Source of the DNA: Tropicibacter sp. Alg240-R139
Lineage (GTDB): Bacteria; Pseudomonadota; Alphaproteobacteria; Rhodobacterales; Rhodobacteraceae
Assembly (NCBI RefSeq): GCF_900537075.1
Contig: NZ_UNRA01000002.1
Coordinates: forward strand, 310,001 to 374,000
DNA length: 64,000 nucleotides
Direction: 5' to 3'
Of this stretch, positions 17,603 to 25,916 are shown in pieces. Under the pieces are notes generated by a model, which ran no database searches, was not told where the DNA came from, and saw nothing but the letters and a program-made list of their open reading frames with translations. The stretch's first letter is position 1. Each line of letters opens with the position of its first letter. The position numbers and the translations under genes are program-made.

Positions 17603-18439
17603 TTACAGGGTCACGGTACCTTCGATCAGAACATGACTCTGCCCGCCGATCCAAACAATGCCATCGCGATAGTCCGCGTAAACGCGACCGGTGCGACCGA
17701 TGCAGGTGCCTTGCGCGGCTACTTTTGATCCGGTCCAATCGCCGGTTTCGTATTTCCAGCACGCCAGAGCCGCATTGAGCGATCCGGTGATCGGGTCTTC
17801 GCTCATAGAACTGGCGGGGCCAAGATTTCGCACCTCTACATCTGTTTCGCCACCCGAGTCATGCGGCGCGATCAGGGCAACGCCGCGAAACTCTGGTCCA
17901 CGGGCGGTAAACGGGGCGACGGCCAGCACATCGCGGGCACTTTGCAGTTCGATCACCTGCCATGTGGGGCCATTGTTCAGCCGAGCGGTTTGGATGATCC
18001 GATCGCGAGGCAAGGAAAGGGCATTGCAGATGCGTTCCACCTGTTCGGGGTCCAGGGAGTTTACCGTGGTGGGCGGAGCGGCAAACGCAGGCATCGCGCC
18101 AGTCTGGTCGATCTCAACTAAGCCTACGCCACATTCCTGCACGACCGTGCTTGCCCGCTTTGATTTACCACCTGCGGCCAGCCAAGCCGCGCATGTGCCC
18201 AACGTGGGGTGCCCAGCAAACAGCATCTCACCTGACAATGAAAAGATGCGCAGGCGGTAATCCGCATCCGGCGAGGTCGGCGACTGGATGAATGTCGTCT
18301 CGGCCAAGTTGGTCCAGGTGGCGAAATCCTGCATCTGCCGATCGCTCAGCCCGTCCCCATCCAGCACAACCGCCAACCCGTTGCCTTGGGTCGGGGTTGG
18401 CGTAAAGACATCAACTTGCATGAAACGACGGGTCTGCAT
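17603..18439 (-). CDS. PhzF family isomerase
   Basis: A 278-residue member of the PhzF/diaminopimelate-epimerase fold. The catalytic glutamate lies in NLAETTF near residue 47, and the fold's other marks are present (SGEMLFAGHPTLG, EDPITGSLNAAL). True PhzF acts in phenazine synthesis, but no phenazine genes are near, so this is one of the many PhzF-like proteins of unknown substrate. Its ATG overlaps the stop of the MocR gene by one base (TGATG), so the pair is translationally coupled. It converges on the XRE gene with one base between. Confidence 0.87.
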   Translation of the reverse strand: MQTRRFMQVDVFTPTPTQGNGLAVVLDGDGLSDRQMQDFATWTNLAETTFIQSPTSPDADYRLRIFSLSGEMLFAGHPTLGTCAAWLAAGGKSKRASTVVQECGVGLVEIDQTGAMPAFAAPPTTVNSLDPEQVERICNALSLPRDRIIQTARLNNGPTWQVIELQSARDVLAVAPFTARGPEFRGVALIAPHDSGGETDVEVRNLGPASSMSEDPITGSLNAALACWKYETGDWTGSKVAAQGTCIGRTGRVYADYRDGIVWIGGQSHVLIEGTVTL

Positions 18440-19854
18440 CAGTTGCTCCGGAGTGAAGGATCGAAAGTTTGCGCCAGTTTGATCAACGCCTTTTCCAGTT
18501 CATCGACTGAGAAGCCGCAGTAGCCCAGCAAGAACCCGTTGTAATCGGCCCCCGGAGCGCAGAAATGCGACAGTGTATCGACGTTCAAGCCCAGCTCTTG
18601 GGCGCGCGCGGCAAGTGTTGTGTCATCCAAGCCTGCGCGCAGATGAAAGGCCACCTGCATCCCGGCCTGATGATCCACTAGTGAGCCGACATCCGCAAAG
18701 TCCCGCGTCAAGCGATCCAGCAGATACTTGCGTCGCTCGCCGTAGGTCCGGCGCACCCGGCGCAGGTGGCGATAGAATTCGCCGTCGCGAATGAACTCGG
18801 CCAATGCCTGCTGTGGCATGTAACTGGCGCGCAGGCCGAATTGGTTCAGGCTATCGCGGAAGCGATCAGTCAGCGCCTCGGGCACGATCAGATAGCCAAG
18901 ACGCAGAGTGTTGGAGAAAATTTTTGAAAAGCTACCCACATAGATCGTGCGATTCAGCTGGTCAAAACCCGCCATCGCCGGAATAGGCCGCCCGGCATAG
19001 CGGAACTCGCTGTCATAGTCGTCTTCGATGATCCAACCTCCAGTGCGATCCGCCCAGGTGATGAAGGCCTGCCGCCGGTCCGGTGACATCGCGCCCCCGA
19101 GCGGAAACTGATGTGACGGTGTCAGCACAGCCAGCCGCACATCCTGATCCGCGCGAGGGAGTTGCGCGCCATGTTCATCAACGGGCAAATCATGAGTTAC
19201 CAATCCCCGTGCATCCGCAAACCGGCGCAGTGGTGGGTAACACGGGTTTTCCAAACCGATCCCCTCGCCACGTTCGGCCAGCGTGCGGGTGCAGATTTCC
19301 AGCCCATCAGCAGAGCCCGCGGTCACGATGATTTGCGCCGGGTCGGCCGTTATCCCGCGCCATTCGGCGACGTGCCCAGCGATGGCCTGACGCAGTTCGA
19401 AATTTCCAAATGGCGCACCGCCGAGCAGCATCGCTTGCGGATTAGTGCGACAGACACGGGCCACCGATTTGGCCCACTGCCGGTAGGGAAACAGCCGCAT
19501 GTCGGGATAGCCGGGTGCGAAGGGCAGGCGGGTGGGGACGCCTTCGGGTGCAGCGGTGCGGGCGGGCAACGGATTGGGCGCGGTGAACTCTAACCCCTCC
19601 ATTGCTCGGATGGTGTAGCCGGATCCCTGCAGGCTGCTCAGGTACCCTTCGGCCACCAATTGCTCGTATGCGGTAACAACGGTGGAGCGAGAAACGCCAA
19701 GTTCCGTCGCCAGAGCCCGGGTTGCGGGCAAGCTAGCACCGTGTAGCAGGTTGCCGCGGGTGACCCTTTGGCGGATGTGATCGCAGATTTGTTCGAACAC
19801 CGGCGCGTGGGCGTCCCGGTCGATCGCAAAGGCAATGGATGTTGGCTTGGTCAT
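18439..19854 (-). CDS. MocR-type GntR/aminotransferase transcriptional regulator
   Basis: A 471-residue fusion of a winged-helix GntR domain (about 15-80; ATRALATELGVSRSTVVTAYEQL) and a class I aminotransferase-like domain (about 110-465) with a pyridoxal phosphate lysine in SFSKIFSNTLRLGY. Such proteins use the vitamin B6 cofactor as a sensor. I chose ATG 19854 (MTKPTSIAFAID); the longer open frame upstream overlaps the opposite gene and does not look coding. It is coupled to the PhzF-like gene, which is its likely target. Confidence 0.9.
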   Translation of the reverse strand: MTKPTSIAFAIDRDAHAPVFEQICDHIRQRVTRGNLLHGASLPATRALATELGVSRSTVVTAYEQLVAEGYLSSLQGSGYTIRAMEGLEFTAPNPLPARTAAPEGVPTRLPFAPGYPDMRLFPYRQWAKSVARVCRTNPQAMLLGGAPFGNFELRQAIAGHVAEWRGITADPAQIIVTAGSADGLEICTRTLAERGEGIGLENPCYPPLRRFADARGLVTHDLPVDEHGAQLPRADQDVRLAVLTPSHQFPLGGAMSPDRRQAFITWADRTGGWIIEDDYDSEFRYAGRPIPAMAGFDQLNRTIYVGSFSKIFSNTLRLGYLIVPEALTDRFRDSLNQFGLRASYMPQQALAEFIRDGEFYRHLRRVRRTYGERRKYLLDRLTRDFADVGSLVDHQAGMQVAFHLRAGLDDTTLAARAQELGLNVDTLSHFCAPGADYNGFLLGYCGFSVDELEKALIKLAQTFDPSLRSN

Positions 19855-19948
19855 GGAATTGGTCTGCTCAGAACATCGACATTTGGACATTAACGGTGCG
19901 CCGAATGTGGTGCAAACCTGCAAACGACAATAGAAGACGGAGAGCGGC

Positions 19949-20671
19949 ATGTCGCAGCGGATGAATGAACATGGGCAACCTATCGGGGTCGAGGTGCCTA
20001 ATTGGACCGGATGCGACCGGCCTGATGATGCGCCGATGGAGGGGCGGTTCTGTAGGGTAGAGCGTCTTGATCCGGTACGGCACGGTGCCGATCTGTTCGA
20101 CGCATTCACCCGCGATGCCACGGGGCAGTTGTGGACCTATATGCCAGTTGGCCCCTTTGTTGATGATCGCGCGGGGTTCGACCACTGGTTGGCCGAAGCC
20201 GCACGCAGCACCGACCCGTTGTTTCACACCATCATCGACACCCAAAGCGGGCAGGCGGTTGGCTTTGCCAGCTACCTGCGCATTGCGCCGCAGGCGGGCA
20301 CGATCGAAGTGGGGTTCATCGCCTTTTCTCCGCTCCTTCAACGAACGCCACTGGCGACAGAGGCAATGTTCCTGATGATGAAACGGGTGTTTCGGGAACT
20401 GGGTTATCGCCGCTACGAATGGAAATGCGATGCGCTCAACGCGCCGTCCAAGCGAGCGGCCCAGCGGCTTGGGTTCACCTATGACGGTACGTTTGAACAA
20501 GCGCTGGTGTATAAGGGGCGCAACCGGGACACCGCATGGTTTTCGATCCTGGATCGTGACTGGCCGGGGATCGAGGCCGGGTTCGGCGCATGGCTTGCGC
20601 CCGAGAACTTTGATGATCTTGGGCAACAGCGGCTGCCCTTGGGGGATCTGATGTCGAAGCATCGGACTTAA
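19949..20671 (+). CDS. GNAT family N-acetyltransferase
   Basis: A 240-residue acetyltransferase of the RimJ/RimL type (Acetyltransf_3). The core runs from about residue 33 to 195. The acetyl-CoA region lies around FSPLLQRTPLATEAMFLMM, followed by KCDALNAPSKRAAQRLGFTYDG. The acceptor could be a protein N terminus or a small amine and cannot be told. It is divergent from the MocR gene, and a strong hairpin closes it off at 20676. Confidence 0.87.
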   Translation: MSQRMNEHGQPIGVEVPNWTGCDRPDDAPMEGRFCRVERLDPVRHGADLFDAFTRDATGQLWTYMPVGPFVDDRAGFDHWLAEAARSTDPLFHTIIDTQSGQAVGFASYLRIAPQAGTIEVGFIAFSPLLQRTPLATEAMFLMMKRVFRELGYRRYEWKCDALNAPSKRAAQRLGFTYDGTFEQALVYKGRNRDTAWFSILDRDWPGIEAGFGAWLAPENFDDLGQQRLPLGDLMSKHRT

Positions 20672-20675
20672 AAAG

Positions 20676-20707
20676 GGCGAGATCTTCGGACCATCGAAGA
20701 CCTCGCC
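20676..20707. terminator. Bidirectional terminator hairpin
   Basis: GGCGAG plus TCTTCG pair with CGAAGA plus CTCGCC, with one mismatch and a six-base loop. It lies between the convergent GNAT and molybdopterin oxidoreductase genes, only five bases after the GNAT stop. An A run precedes it on the plus strand, giving a T run on the minus side. Confidence 0.7.
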
Positions 20708-20733
20708 AGGCAGGGAGCTAGGCAAATACTGCC

Positions 20734-22776
20734 CTAGCTGCATTTCACATCCACAAAGGTTTCATTGTAACAGGCGCCGTCTTCAATATCGGTACGGATG
20801 CCAGAAGGGATCAGCGCGTTGGCGGTCAGGCCGGTTTTCGACGTGGCCCGCCAGGTGCCTTTGGGACTGTAGAGCACACCGGGGCGGGTGGCGTCTGTGA
20901 CTGAGAGGGTGAATGTCACCTCTCCCTGTCCATTGAATACCGTGACCTCTGCCCCGTCCTGCAACTCCAGATCGCGGGCGTCGGTCGGGTTCATCTCGAC
21001 CACTTCTGGCCCAAGGCTGTCGGCGTGCCCGCCAAAGGTGGCGTTGGTGCGCTTGGCCGAGGACGGCGTGATCAGGGCAAAGCGTCTGCTTTGCGGCACG
21101 GGTTCAAATCGCGGAACGCCATAGCCAAAGCGGTTCTCCAGATCCTGACTGAACAGCTCGATCTTGCCGCTTGGCGTGGCGGGATGAACCGTGTCGCACA
21201 TGATCATGTCGGTGCCGCGTTGGGTTTTCATGCCGATGGCCCGATCCACAGCGATTTCGCTGGGGCGTTTGCCATCTAGCTGGGGATGCGCCCCATCCAT
21301 GGCCTGATCCATCAGATCGCGGTCGCTGGCCAGAAATTCTGGTCCGTCAAAGCCGAACTTCGCGGCCAGCCGCCGGAAGATTTCTGTGTTGGGCAGGCTT
21401 TCCCCCACCGGCGGAATGACCGGAGCGGCGCGTTGCAAATAGTTCTGCCCATAGGCGCCAAAGATGTCGTCATGTTCGAAATGGGTACAGGCGGGCAGGA
21501 TCACGTCGCACAGCATCATGGTGTCGGTCATTGCCACATCGCAGCCGGCCACAAACAGATCCTCGCGCATCAACGCTTGGATCATGTTTGCCTGATCGGG
21601 ATGGGTTGCCACCGGGTTGTGATTGTAGATCAGCGTTGCCTTGATCGGCGTATCCAGTGTGTCGTCCTGCAGTTTCTCGGCCACGTCGACGATGTTGAAC
21701 ACCCGTGTCCCGTCGGGGATCAAATGCGTACCTTGCAGGATGTCCGTGGTCTTGGGCACCGACAGGCCAGATTTGGCAATGACGCCTGCGCCCAAACGCC
21801 CATGCTGGCCGGTCAACGCTTGCAGTGCCATCGCGGCCCGCAGGCCAGAACCACCCGAGCGGCCCCGCTCCATCCCGTTGCCGAGCGAGGTGGCCATCTT
21901 GTCTGCTGCCACGATCCAATCGGCCAACTGATGGAACTGTGCGGGTGAGATGCGACAGGTCGTTTCGACGTCCTCGACCGAATAGGCCCGCGCCTGATCC
22001 ATGTAGGCGTCAAACCCCACGGTCCAATCTGTAATGAACTTGGTATTCAGGGCATTGCGCCGTTCAAGCTCGGCGGCCAGCGCCATAGCTAAAATCACAT
22101 CCGTACCGGGGTGGACATGGACGTGCATGTCCGCCTGTTCGGCCTGCTTGATCCGCTTGGGGTCGATGACCACCACGCGGGCGCCGGTGCTGCGCGCCTC
22201 TTTCAACACGCGCGTCATGTGAAGGTTCGACACGGTGACGTTGTTGCCCCAGACCAGGATCAGATCGGCATGCACCGCCTGTTCTGGCGGCATCCCCGGT
22301 GCCGCGCCATAAAGGCTGCTGTAGGCGGTGCCCCGCACCGCGCCACACAGCGGGCCGCGATTGAGCAAGGACGCGCCGAGTTTGTAAAAGAACCGTCGGT
22401 CCATTGAGCCGCCCGCCAGTTCCCCATGCGGACCTGCGTAGTTGAAGGGCAGGATCGATTGCGGCCCGTGTTCGGCAATCGCCGCAGAAAATTGGTCGTG
22501 AATGATGTCCAACGCCTCGTCCCAGGTGATGCGCTCGAACTGCCCACTGCCGCGTGGACCGGTGCGTTTCATAGGGTGGGTCAGACGTTTGTCGCCATGC
22601 GCGAAATCGGGATAGGCCCGCGTGACTTTGTTGCAGATCACACCCGCGGTGTAGGGGTTCGCGTCCGAGCCTTTGACCTGCGTGATCTGGTCGCCCTCGA
22701 CCGTGACGTTCAGGCTGCAGGTGTCGGGGCAATCCAGCGGGCAGACACTGGGGCGGATTTGGGCGTGTTGGGTCAT
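20734..22776 (-). CDS. Molybdopterin oxidoreductase with 4Fe-4S cluster
   Basis: A 680-residue enzyme of the bis-MGD (DMSO reductase) family. Cysteines 12, 16, 20 and 48 form the CxxxCxxxC-x27-C site for an N-terminal 4Fe-4S cluster. The cofactor domains follow, with the C-terminal molydopterin-dinucleotide-binding barrel at about 560-670. There is no twin-arginine signal, so it should be cytoplasmic. ATG 22776 was chosen; the open frame runs 180 residues further upstream in sequence that looks non-coding. No partner subunits are adjacent. Substrate unknown; formate dehydrogenase-like or other oxidoreductases of COG0243 are possible. Confidence 0.87.
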   Translation of the reverse strand: MTQHAQIRPSVCPLDCPDTCSLNVTVEGDQITQVKGSDANPYTAGVICNKVTRAYPDFAHGDKRLTHPMKRTGPRGSGQFERITWDEALDIIHDQFSAAIAEHGPQSILPFNYAGPHGELAGGSMDRRFFYKLGASLLNRGPLCGAVRGTAYSSLYGAAPGMPPEQAVHADLILVWGNNVTVSNLHMTRVLKEARSTGARVVVIDPKRIKQAEQADMHVHVHPGTDVILAMALAAELERRNALNTKFITDWTVGFDAYMDQARAYSVEDVETTCRISPAQFHQLADWIVAADKMATSLGNGMERGRSGGSGLRAAMALQALTGQHGRLGAGVIAKSGLSVPKTTDILQGTHLIPDGTRVFNIVDVAEKLQDDTLDTPIKATLIYNHNPVATHPDQANMIQALMREDLFVAGCDVAMTDTMMLCDVILPACTHFEHDDIFGAYGQNYLQRAAPVIPPVGESLPNTEIFRRLAAKFGFDGPEFLASDRDLMDQAMDGAHPQLDGKRPSEIAVDRAIGMKTQRGTDMIMCDTVHPATPSGKIELFSQDLENRFGYGVPRFEPVPQSRRFALITPSSAKRTNATFGGHADSLGPEVVEMNPTDARDLELQDGAEVTVFNGQGEVTFTLSVTDATRPGVLYSPKGTWRATSKTGLTANALIPSGIRTDIEDGACYNETFVDVKCS

Positions 22777-22945
22777 GACAGGGTCCGGGCGTTGCGGTGT
22801 TTGACTTATGATAGCGCTGTCGTTTGGTTGTTTAGAACAGCCAAAATGGCGAAATCTGACCGGACCAATTGAGTTGATTTGGGTGGGATGTGGCAGGCCC
22901 GCGCGGAATCCGTTATGGCAACGTGACCCCAAAGCAGGAGCAGAC

Positions 22946-23806
22946 ATGGACACCTCGCCCGAATGGATCGCAATCGACTGGACGCCTGTACGTAGACGGG
23001 CCTGGGCTATGCGCGGGGATACGGTGCTAGACACGGTCACACAGATCGGCCCGGTCGAGGCCTCGCGCCCTGCCGAGGCCTTGTTGGACCTGATCTCGGG
23101 CTGGCTGTCTGACACACCCATTGATGTATTGACCTGCGGCACGCTTGGCCCGGTCGGGATGTCGGTGCCTTGCGAGCCGCTGTCGGATGGGGCCTGGTCG
23201 GTGGACGTTGGCGACGCGCGGGTGCGTCTGCGTGGGGTGTCCGGCTTGCGCCAGAAACAGCCCGTCGACCTGATGCAGGGGGACGAGACTCGCGTGGCAG
23301 GATTCTTGTCGCTCAACCCGGATTGGGACGGTGTGATCTGTGTTCCCGGTGAACACAGCCGCTGGATCCACGTCAGCGCCGGTGAAATTGTGAACTTTCA
23401 GACCTTTATGACGGGTGTTGTTGCGGCCACCTTGCTGGATCGCGCCGTGCCTGATGCCCGCGCGGCCCGCGTGGACAGCGCGACATTTGCCGAAGCCGTG
23501 GATGACGCCATCGCCAAGCCCGAACGGGTTATGGCGCGGGTGCATTCCATTCATGCCGAAGCGGTGCTAGATGGGCTGGAGCCCGAGATCGCCCGCGCGC
23601 GTCTACTCGGCGGGCTGATCGGCTCGGAACTGGCGGCGGCGCGTCCTTTCTGGCTGGGTCAGCAATTGGCCGTGGTGGGCGAGGGCGAGCTGGCGCAGCT
23701 TTATGTCGATGCTCTGGCTGCGCAGGGCGCGCCGGCAGCGCTGGCGGATGAGCCGCGCGTGACGCGGGCCGGGTTGGCAAGTGTTTGGCGCAGTTTGGCC
23801 TCTTGA
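22946..23806 (+). CDS. dgoK: 2-dehydro-3-deoxygalactonokinase
   Basis: A 286-residue sugar-acid kinase of the DGOK family. It phosphorylates 2-keto-3-deoxygalactonate in the De Ley-Doudoroff route for galactose. Family marks include the N-terminal WIAIDWTPVRRRAW and the central GEHSRWIHVSAGEIVNFQTFMTG (key part HSRWIHVSAGEI). ATG 22946 follows GCAGGAG. The usual partner aldolase dgoA and other galactonate genes are not in the window, and the gene sits next to unrelated oxidoreductase and thioesterase genes, so its substrate here may differ. Confidence 0.8.
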   Translation: MDTSPEWIAIDWTPVRRRAWAMRGDTVLDTVTQIGPVEASRPAEALLDLISGWLSDTPIDVLTCGTLGPVGMSVPCEPLSDGAWSVDVGDARVRLRGVSGLRQKQPVDLMQGDETRVAGFLSLNPDWDGVICVPGEHSRWIHVSAGEIVNFQTFMTGVVAATLLDRAVPDARAARVDSATFAEAVDDAIAKPERVMARVHSIHAEAVLDGLEPEIARARLLGGLIGSELAAARPFWLGQQLAVVGEGELAQLYVDALAAQGAPAALADEPRVTRAGLASVWRSLAS

Positions 23807-23857
23807 GCATGGTGTGAAAACACCCGACAGTGCGCATCAACATACAGGAGCAACCCT

Positions 23858-24262
23858 TTGGCCTTTGACGTCCAGATCCCGGTTCGGTTCAAACATTGCG
23901 ACCCTGCGGGTATCGTGTTCTTTCCGCGCTATTTTGAGATGATCAATGATGTCGTCGAGGATTGGTTCGCGCAATCCCTTGGCGTCCCGTTCGAAGTTCT
24001 CGTCAAGGAAAACGGCGCACCCACGGTCGAGATTTCGGCGGCGTTCACCGCACCGAGCCTGCACGGTGATGTGCTGGATTTCCGTCTGACGCCGACGCGA
24101 TTGGGGCGATCAAGCGTGAGTTATGAAATCATCGCGCAGTGTGGCGAGGAGCTGCGTCTGAAATGCTCGGGCACTTTGGTTCACATCCAACGACTGGGGA
24201 AATCTGTGCCTTGGCCTGACGGCATCCGCGACCGTATCGAGGCTCAGCTACCGAGCAGCTGA
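23858..24262 (+). CDS. 4-hydroxybenzoyl-CoA thioesterase family protein
   Basis: A 134-residue hotdog-fold thioesterase. The family's active-site segment is present as FKHCDPAGIVFFPRYFEMIND with Asp in the DPAG turn (key part CDPAGIVFFPRYF). It hydrolyses an acyl-CoA, either aromatic or short chain. Translation appears to start at TTG 23858, preceded by ACAGGAG at a good distance; no ATG fits before the conserved region. Its 3' end overlaps the convergent HAD gene by 19 bases. Confidence 0.85.
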   Translation: MAFDVQIPVRFKHCDPAGIVFFPRYFEMINDVVEDWFAQSLGVPFEVLVKENGAPTVEISAAFTAPSLHGDVLDFRLTPTRLGRSSVSYEIIAQCGEELRLKCSGTLVHIQRLGKSVPWPDGIRDRIEAQLPSS

Positions 24263-24900
24263 TCCACGGCAGCGATCAGGCCGGCGCTGTCATCAAAGGT
24301 CGCGGTATGGGGCAGTTCGGCCACAGGCGTTTTGCGGTAACCGCTGGTGAACAGAAGAAACGGCACGCCCGCGCGTTGGGCAGTCTCGGCGTCCACCTCA
24401 CTGTCGCCCACAAAGATGTGCTGTCTTGGACCCAGCGAATCGAATGCGGTCTGCAATGGAGCAGGGTCTGGCTTGCGTTTGGACAGGCTGTCGCCCCCTA
24501 TCACTACATCAAAGTACCGTTCCAGATTGAACATCTTCAATTCGTGGCGGGCCGACGCTTCGGGCTTGTTGGTGCAGATACCCATTTTAAGCCCACGCGC
24601 CTGAAAGGTATCAAGCGCGTCGATGACCCCAGGATAAACGGCAGTCAACGCTGACGAGGATTGATTGTAATGCGCAAGCGTGGCTGCGGTTAATTCGGTG
24701 TGACGGTCCATGTTCAGCCCAACGTGCCGGATCACAAGGCCTGTTAGGTGCAGTATTCCATGACCAACAAACGAGGTCACTGTAGCCTGCTCCAGCGATT
24801 CGTACCCTTCGTCCGCCAGCATGGCGTTGACGGCGGCGGCAATGTCCGGCGCGCTGTCGATCAGCGTGCCGTCCAAGTCAAAAACGATGCTGGCGGTCAT
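24244..24900 (-). CDS. HAD family hydrolase, phosphoglycolate phosphatase-like
   Basis: A 218-residue HAD phosphatase with all four motifs: nucleophile Asp in FDLDGTLIDSAPDI, the threonine in CTNKPE, Lys in GGDSLSKRKPDP, and acidic residues in VGDSEVDAETA. It resembles Gph, which removes 2-phosphoglycolate from DNA repair or photorespiration-like side reactions. ATG 24900 was chosen because it begins directly with the conserved first motif. The cluster has no Calvin-cycle genes nearby, so housekeeping use is likely. Confidence 0.87.
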   Translation of the reverse strand: MTASIVFDLDGTLIDSAPDIAAAVNAMLADEGYESLEQATVTSFVGHGILHLTGLVIRHVGLNMDRHTELTAATLAHYNQSSSALTAVYPGVIDALDTFQARGLKMGICTNKPEASARHELKMFNLERYFDVVIGGDSLSKRKPDPAPLQTAFDSLGPRQHIFVGDSEVDAETAQRAGVPFLLFTSGYRKTPVAELPHTATFDDSAGLIAAVDQLLGS

Positions 24901-25212
24901 GCGTGATCTCCCTTGTTCGAGCCTTGAGTGACAGGGTCGCGACGCCAGTGCAAGGGGGGGACGCGCGCGGTCTTCTACAGGTGCAAAAATGTTCACTTGA
25001 CATACCTTACTATTTTTATCAGATTATATTTCAACACCCACAGCCAACCCAAGTTGCCAACCTGCTTTGCAAAGGGTCAGCCAATATCGCAACCCAGTCT
25101 GATCTCTGGTTCGCTACATGCACAGCAATGAATTCACATGTCTGATTCCCCTAGCCCGGACACACGTCCTAGCCACCCCCCGTATCCAGTCCTCAGCTCA
25201 GGAGATGATCCA
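24901..25212. other. Upstream region of hemP with possible promoter
   Basis: This 312-base gap is AT-rich in its middle. A -35-like TTGACA at 24997-25002 is followed by a T-rich stretch that offers several weak -10 candidates around 25013-25025. HemP genes in this group are normally iron-regulated (Irr, RirA or Fur), but I could not pick out a clear operator. Nothing else is seen. Confidence 0.4.
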
Positions 25213-25380
25213 ATGAACGCGCAGACTTCTACTCCGACACTCGGCTATCCCGTTTCCCTGTTGCCCGCCCACAAGGCCGAAGAACTGACCAAGGGCGGCA
25301 ATCTGGCCCACATCGAACTGGGCGATCAGCTTTATACCCTGCGGATCACCCGCGCGGGCAAATTGATCCTGACGAAATGA
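25213..25380 (+). CDS. hemP: Hemin uptake protein HemP
   Basis: A 55-residue protein with the HemP signature at its end (IELGDQLYTLRITRAGKLILTK, key part LYTLRITRAGKLILTK). The family is small, cytoplasmic and linked to haem and iron uptake regulation. ATG 25213 follows CAGGAGATGATCCA, a clear ribosome binding site; the frame extends upstream without one. Its stop overlaps the next gene by four bases (ATGA), so the two are co-translated. The haem transport genes themselves are not in the window. Confidence 0.9.
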   Translation: MNAQTSTPTLGYPVSLLPAHKAEELTKGGNLAHIELGDQLYTLRITRAGKLILTK

Positions 25381-25850
25381 GCGGCACACCTCGGGGCGGG
25401 GCGGCCGTTGGCCGTCTCGCCGACCTGGCCCCCGTCGAAGCAGGCGCGGTGATGTATTTGCGGATGTGGAGCGACAGCGCCCATTCCCGCGCTGATGCTG
25501 CCAGCGATTTTGACCTCGCCTTGGGGCGGGGCCTTGGCAAATCAGCAATGTCCAATCTGGAGCAGATTTGTGCGCTGTGTGCCTCACACGGGCGACGCCC
25601 GCTGATACGTCACGGGCTTGGGTGTTCCTATTTGGGTGCGGATGAAAGCTGCTTCGCGCAGATGATCGGCGCGGCCGCAGATGGTCAGCGCGAAGACGCC
25701 ATGATGATTGCAGCTTTGATCGTGCGACCAGATTTTGCGCCCTCGCTTGCGGCCCTGTCCGAGCAATTCGGGCTGGCCCTGCGGCGCATGACCCTTCCGT
25801 TTCAAACCGGGCGGGTGACTCATTCCCCCTCGCCATCAGTGTTACACTGA
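25377..25850 (+). CDS. Unknown protein coupled to hemP
   Basis: A 157-residue protein that I do not recognise. It has no signal peptide or membrane segment, contains five cysteines (three in the stretch from about 62 to 90: CALCASHG and GLGCSYLGADESC) and several histidines, and ends in a short disordered tail. The ATG shares four bases with the hemP stop. Coupling to hemP suggests a role in iron or haem response, and the cysteines could bind a metal or cluster, but this is inference. Confidence 0.7.
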   Translation: MSGTPRGGAAVGRLADLAPVEAGAVMYLRMWSDSAHSRADAASDFDLALGRGLGKSAMSNLEQICALCASHGRRPLIRHGLGCSYLGADESCFAQMIGAAADGQREDAMMIAALIVRPDFAPSLAALSEQFGLALRRMTLPFQTGRVTHSPSPSVLH

Positions 25851-25882
25851 CAGCATCAAATCCTTTTCATAAAGCTATAGTC

Positions 25883-25914
25883 GCCCCGGTCCTCCCTCAG
25901 GTCCGGGGCAATTT
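25883..25914 (+). terminator. Rho-independent terminator after the hemP operon
   Basis: A seven-pair stem (GCCCCGG with CCGGGGC) and a 13-base loop are followed directly by ATTTTG. It lies 32 bases after the stop of the hemP-coupled gene and just before the end of the convergent fusion gene, so it may serve both directions. Confidence 0.75.
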
Positions 25915-25916
25915 TG

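Noticed and set aside
19855-20121. N-terminal extension on the MocR regulator
   Set aside because: It overlaps the start of the divergent GNAT gene and lies before the conserved winged-helix start.
22777-23316. N-terminal extension of 180 residues on the molybdopterin oxidoreductase
   Set aside because: It crosses the divergent DgoK gene and shows no family similarity; the conserved cysteines begin right after ATG 22776.
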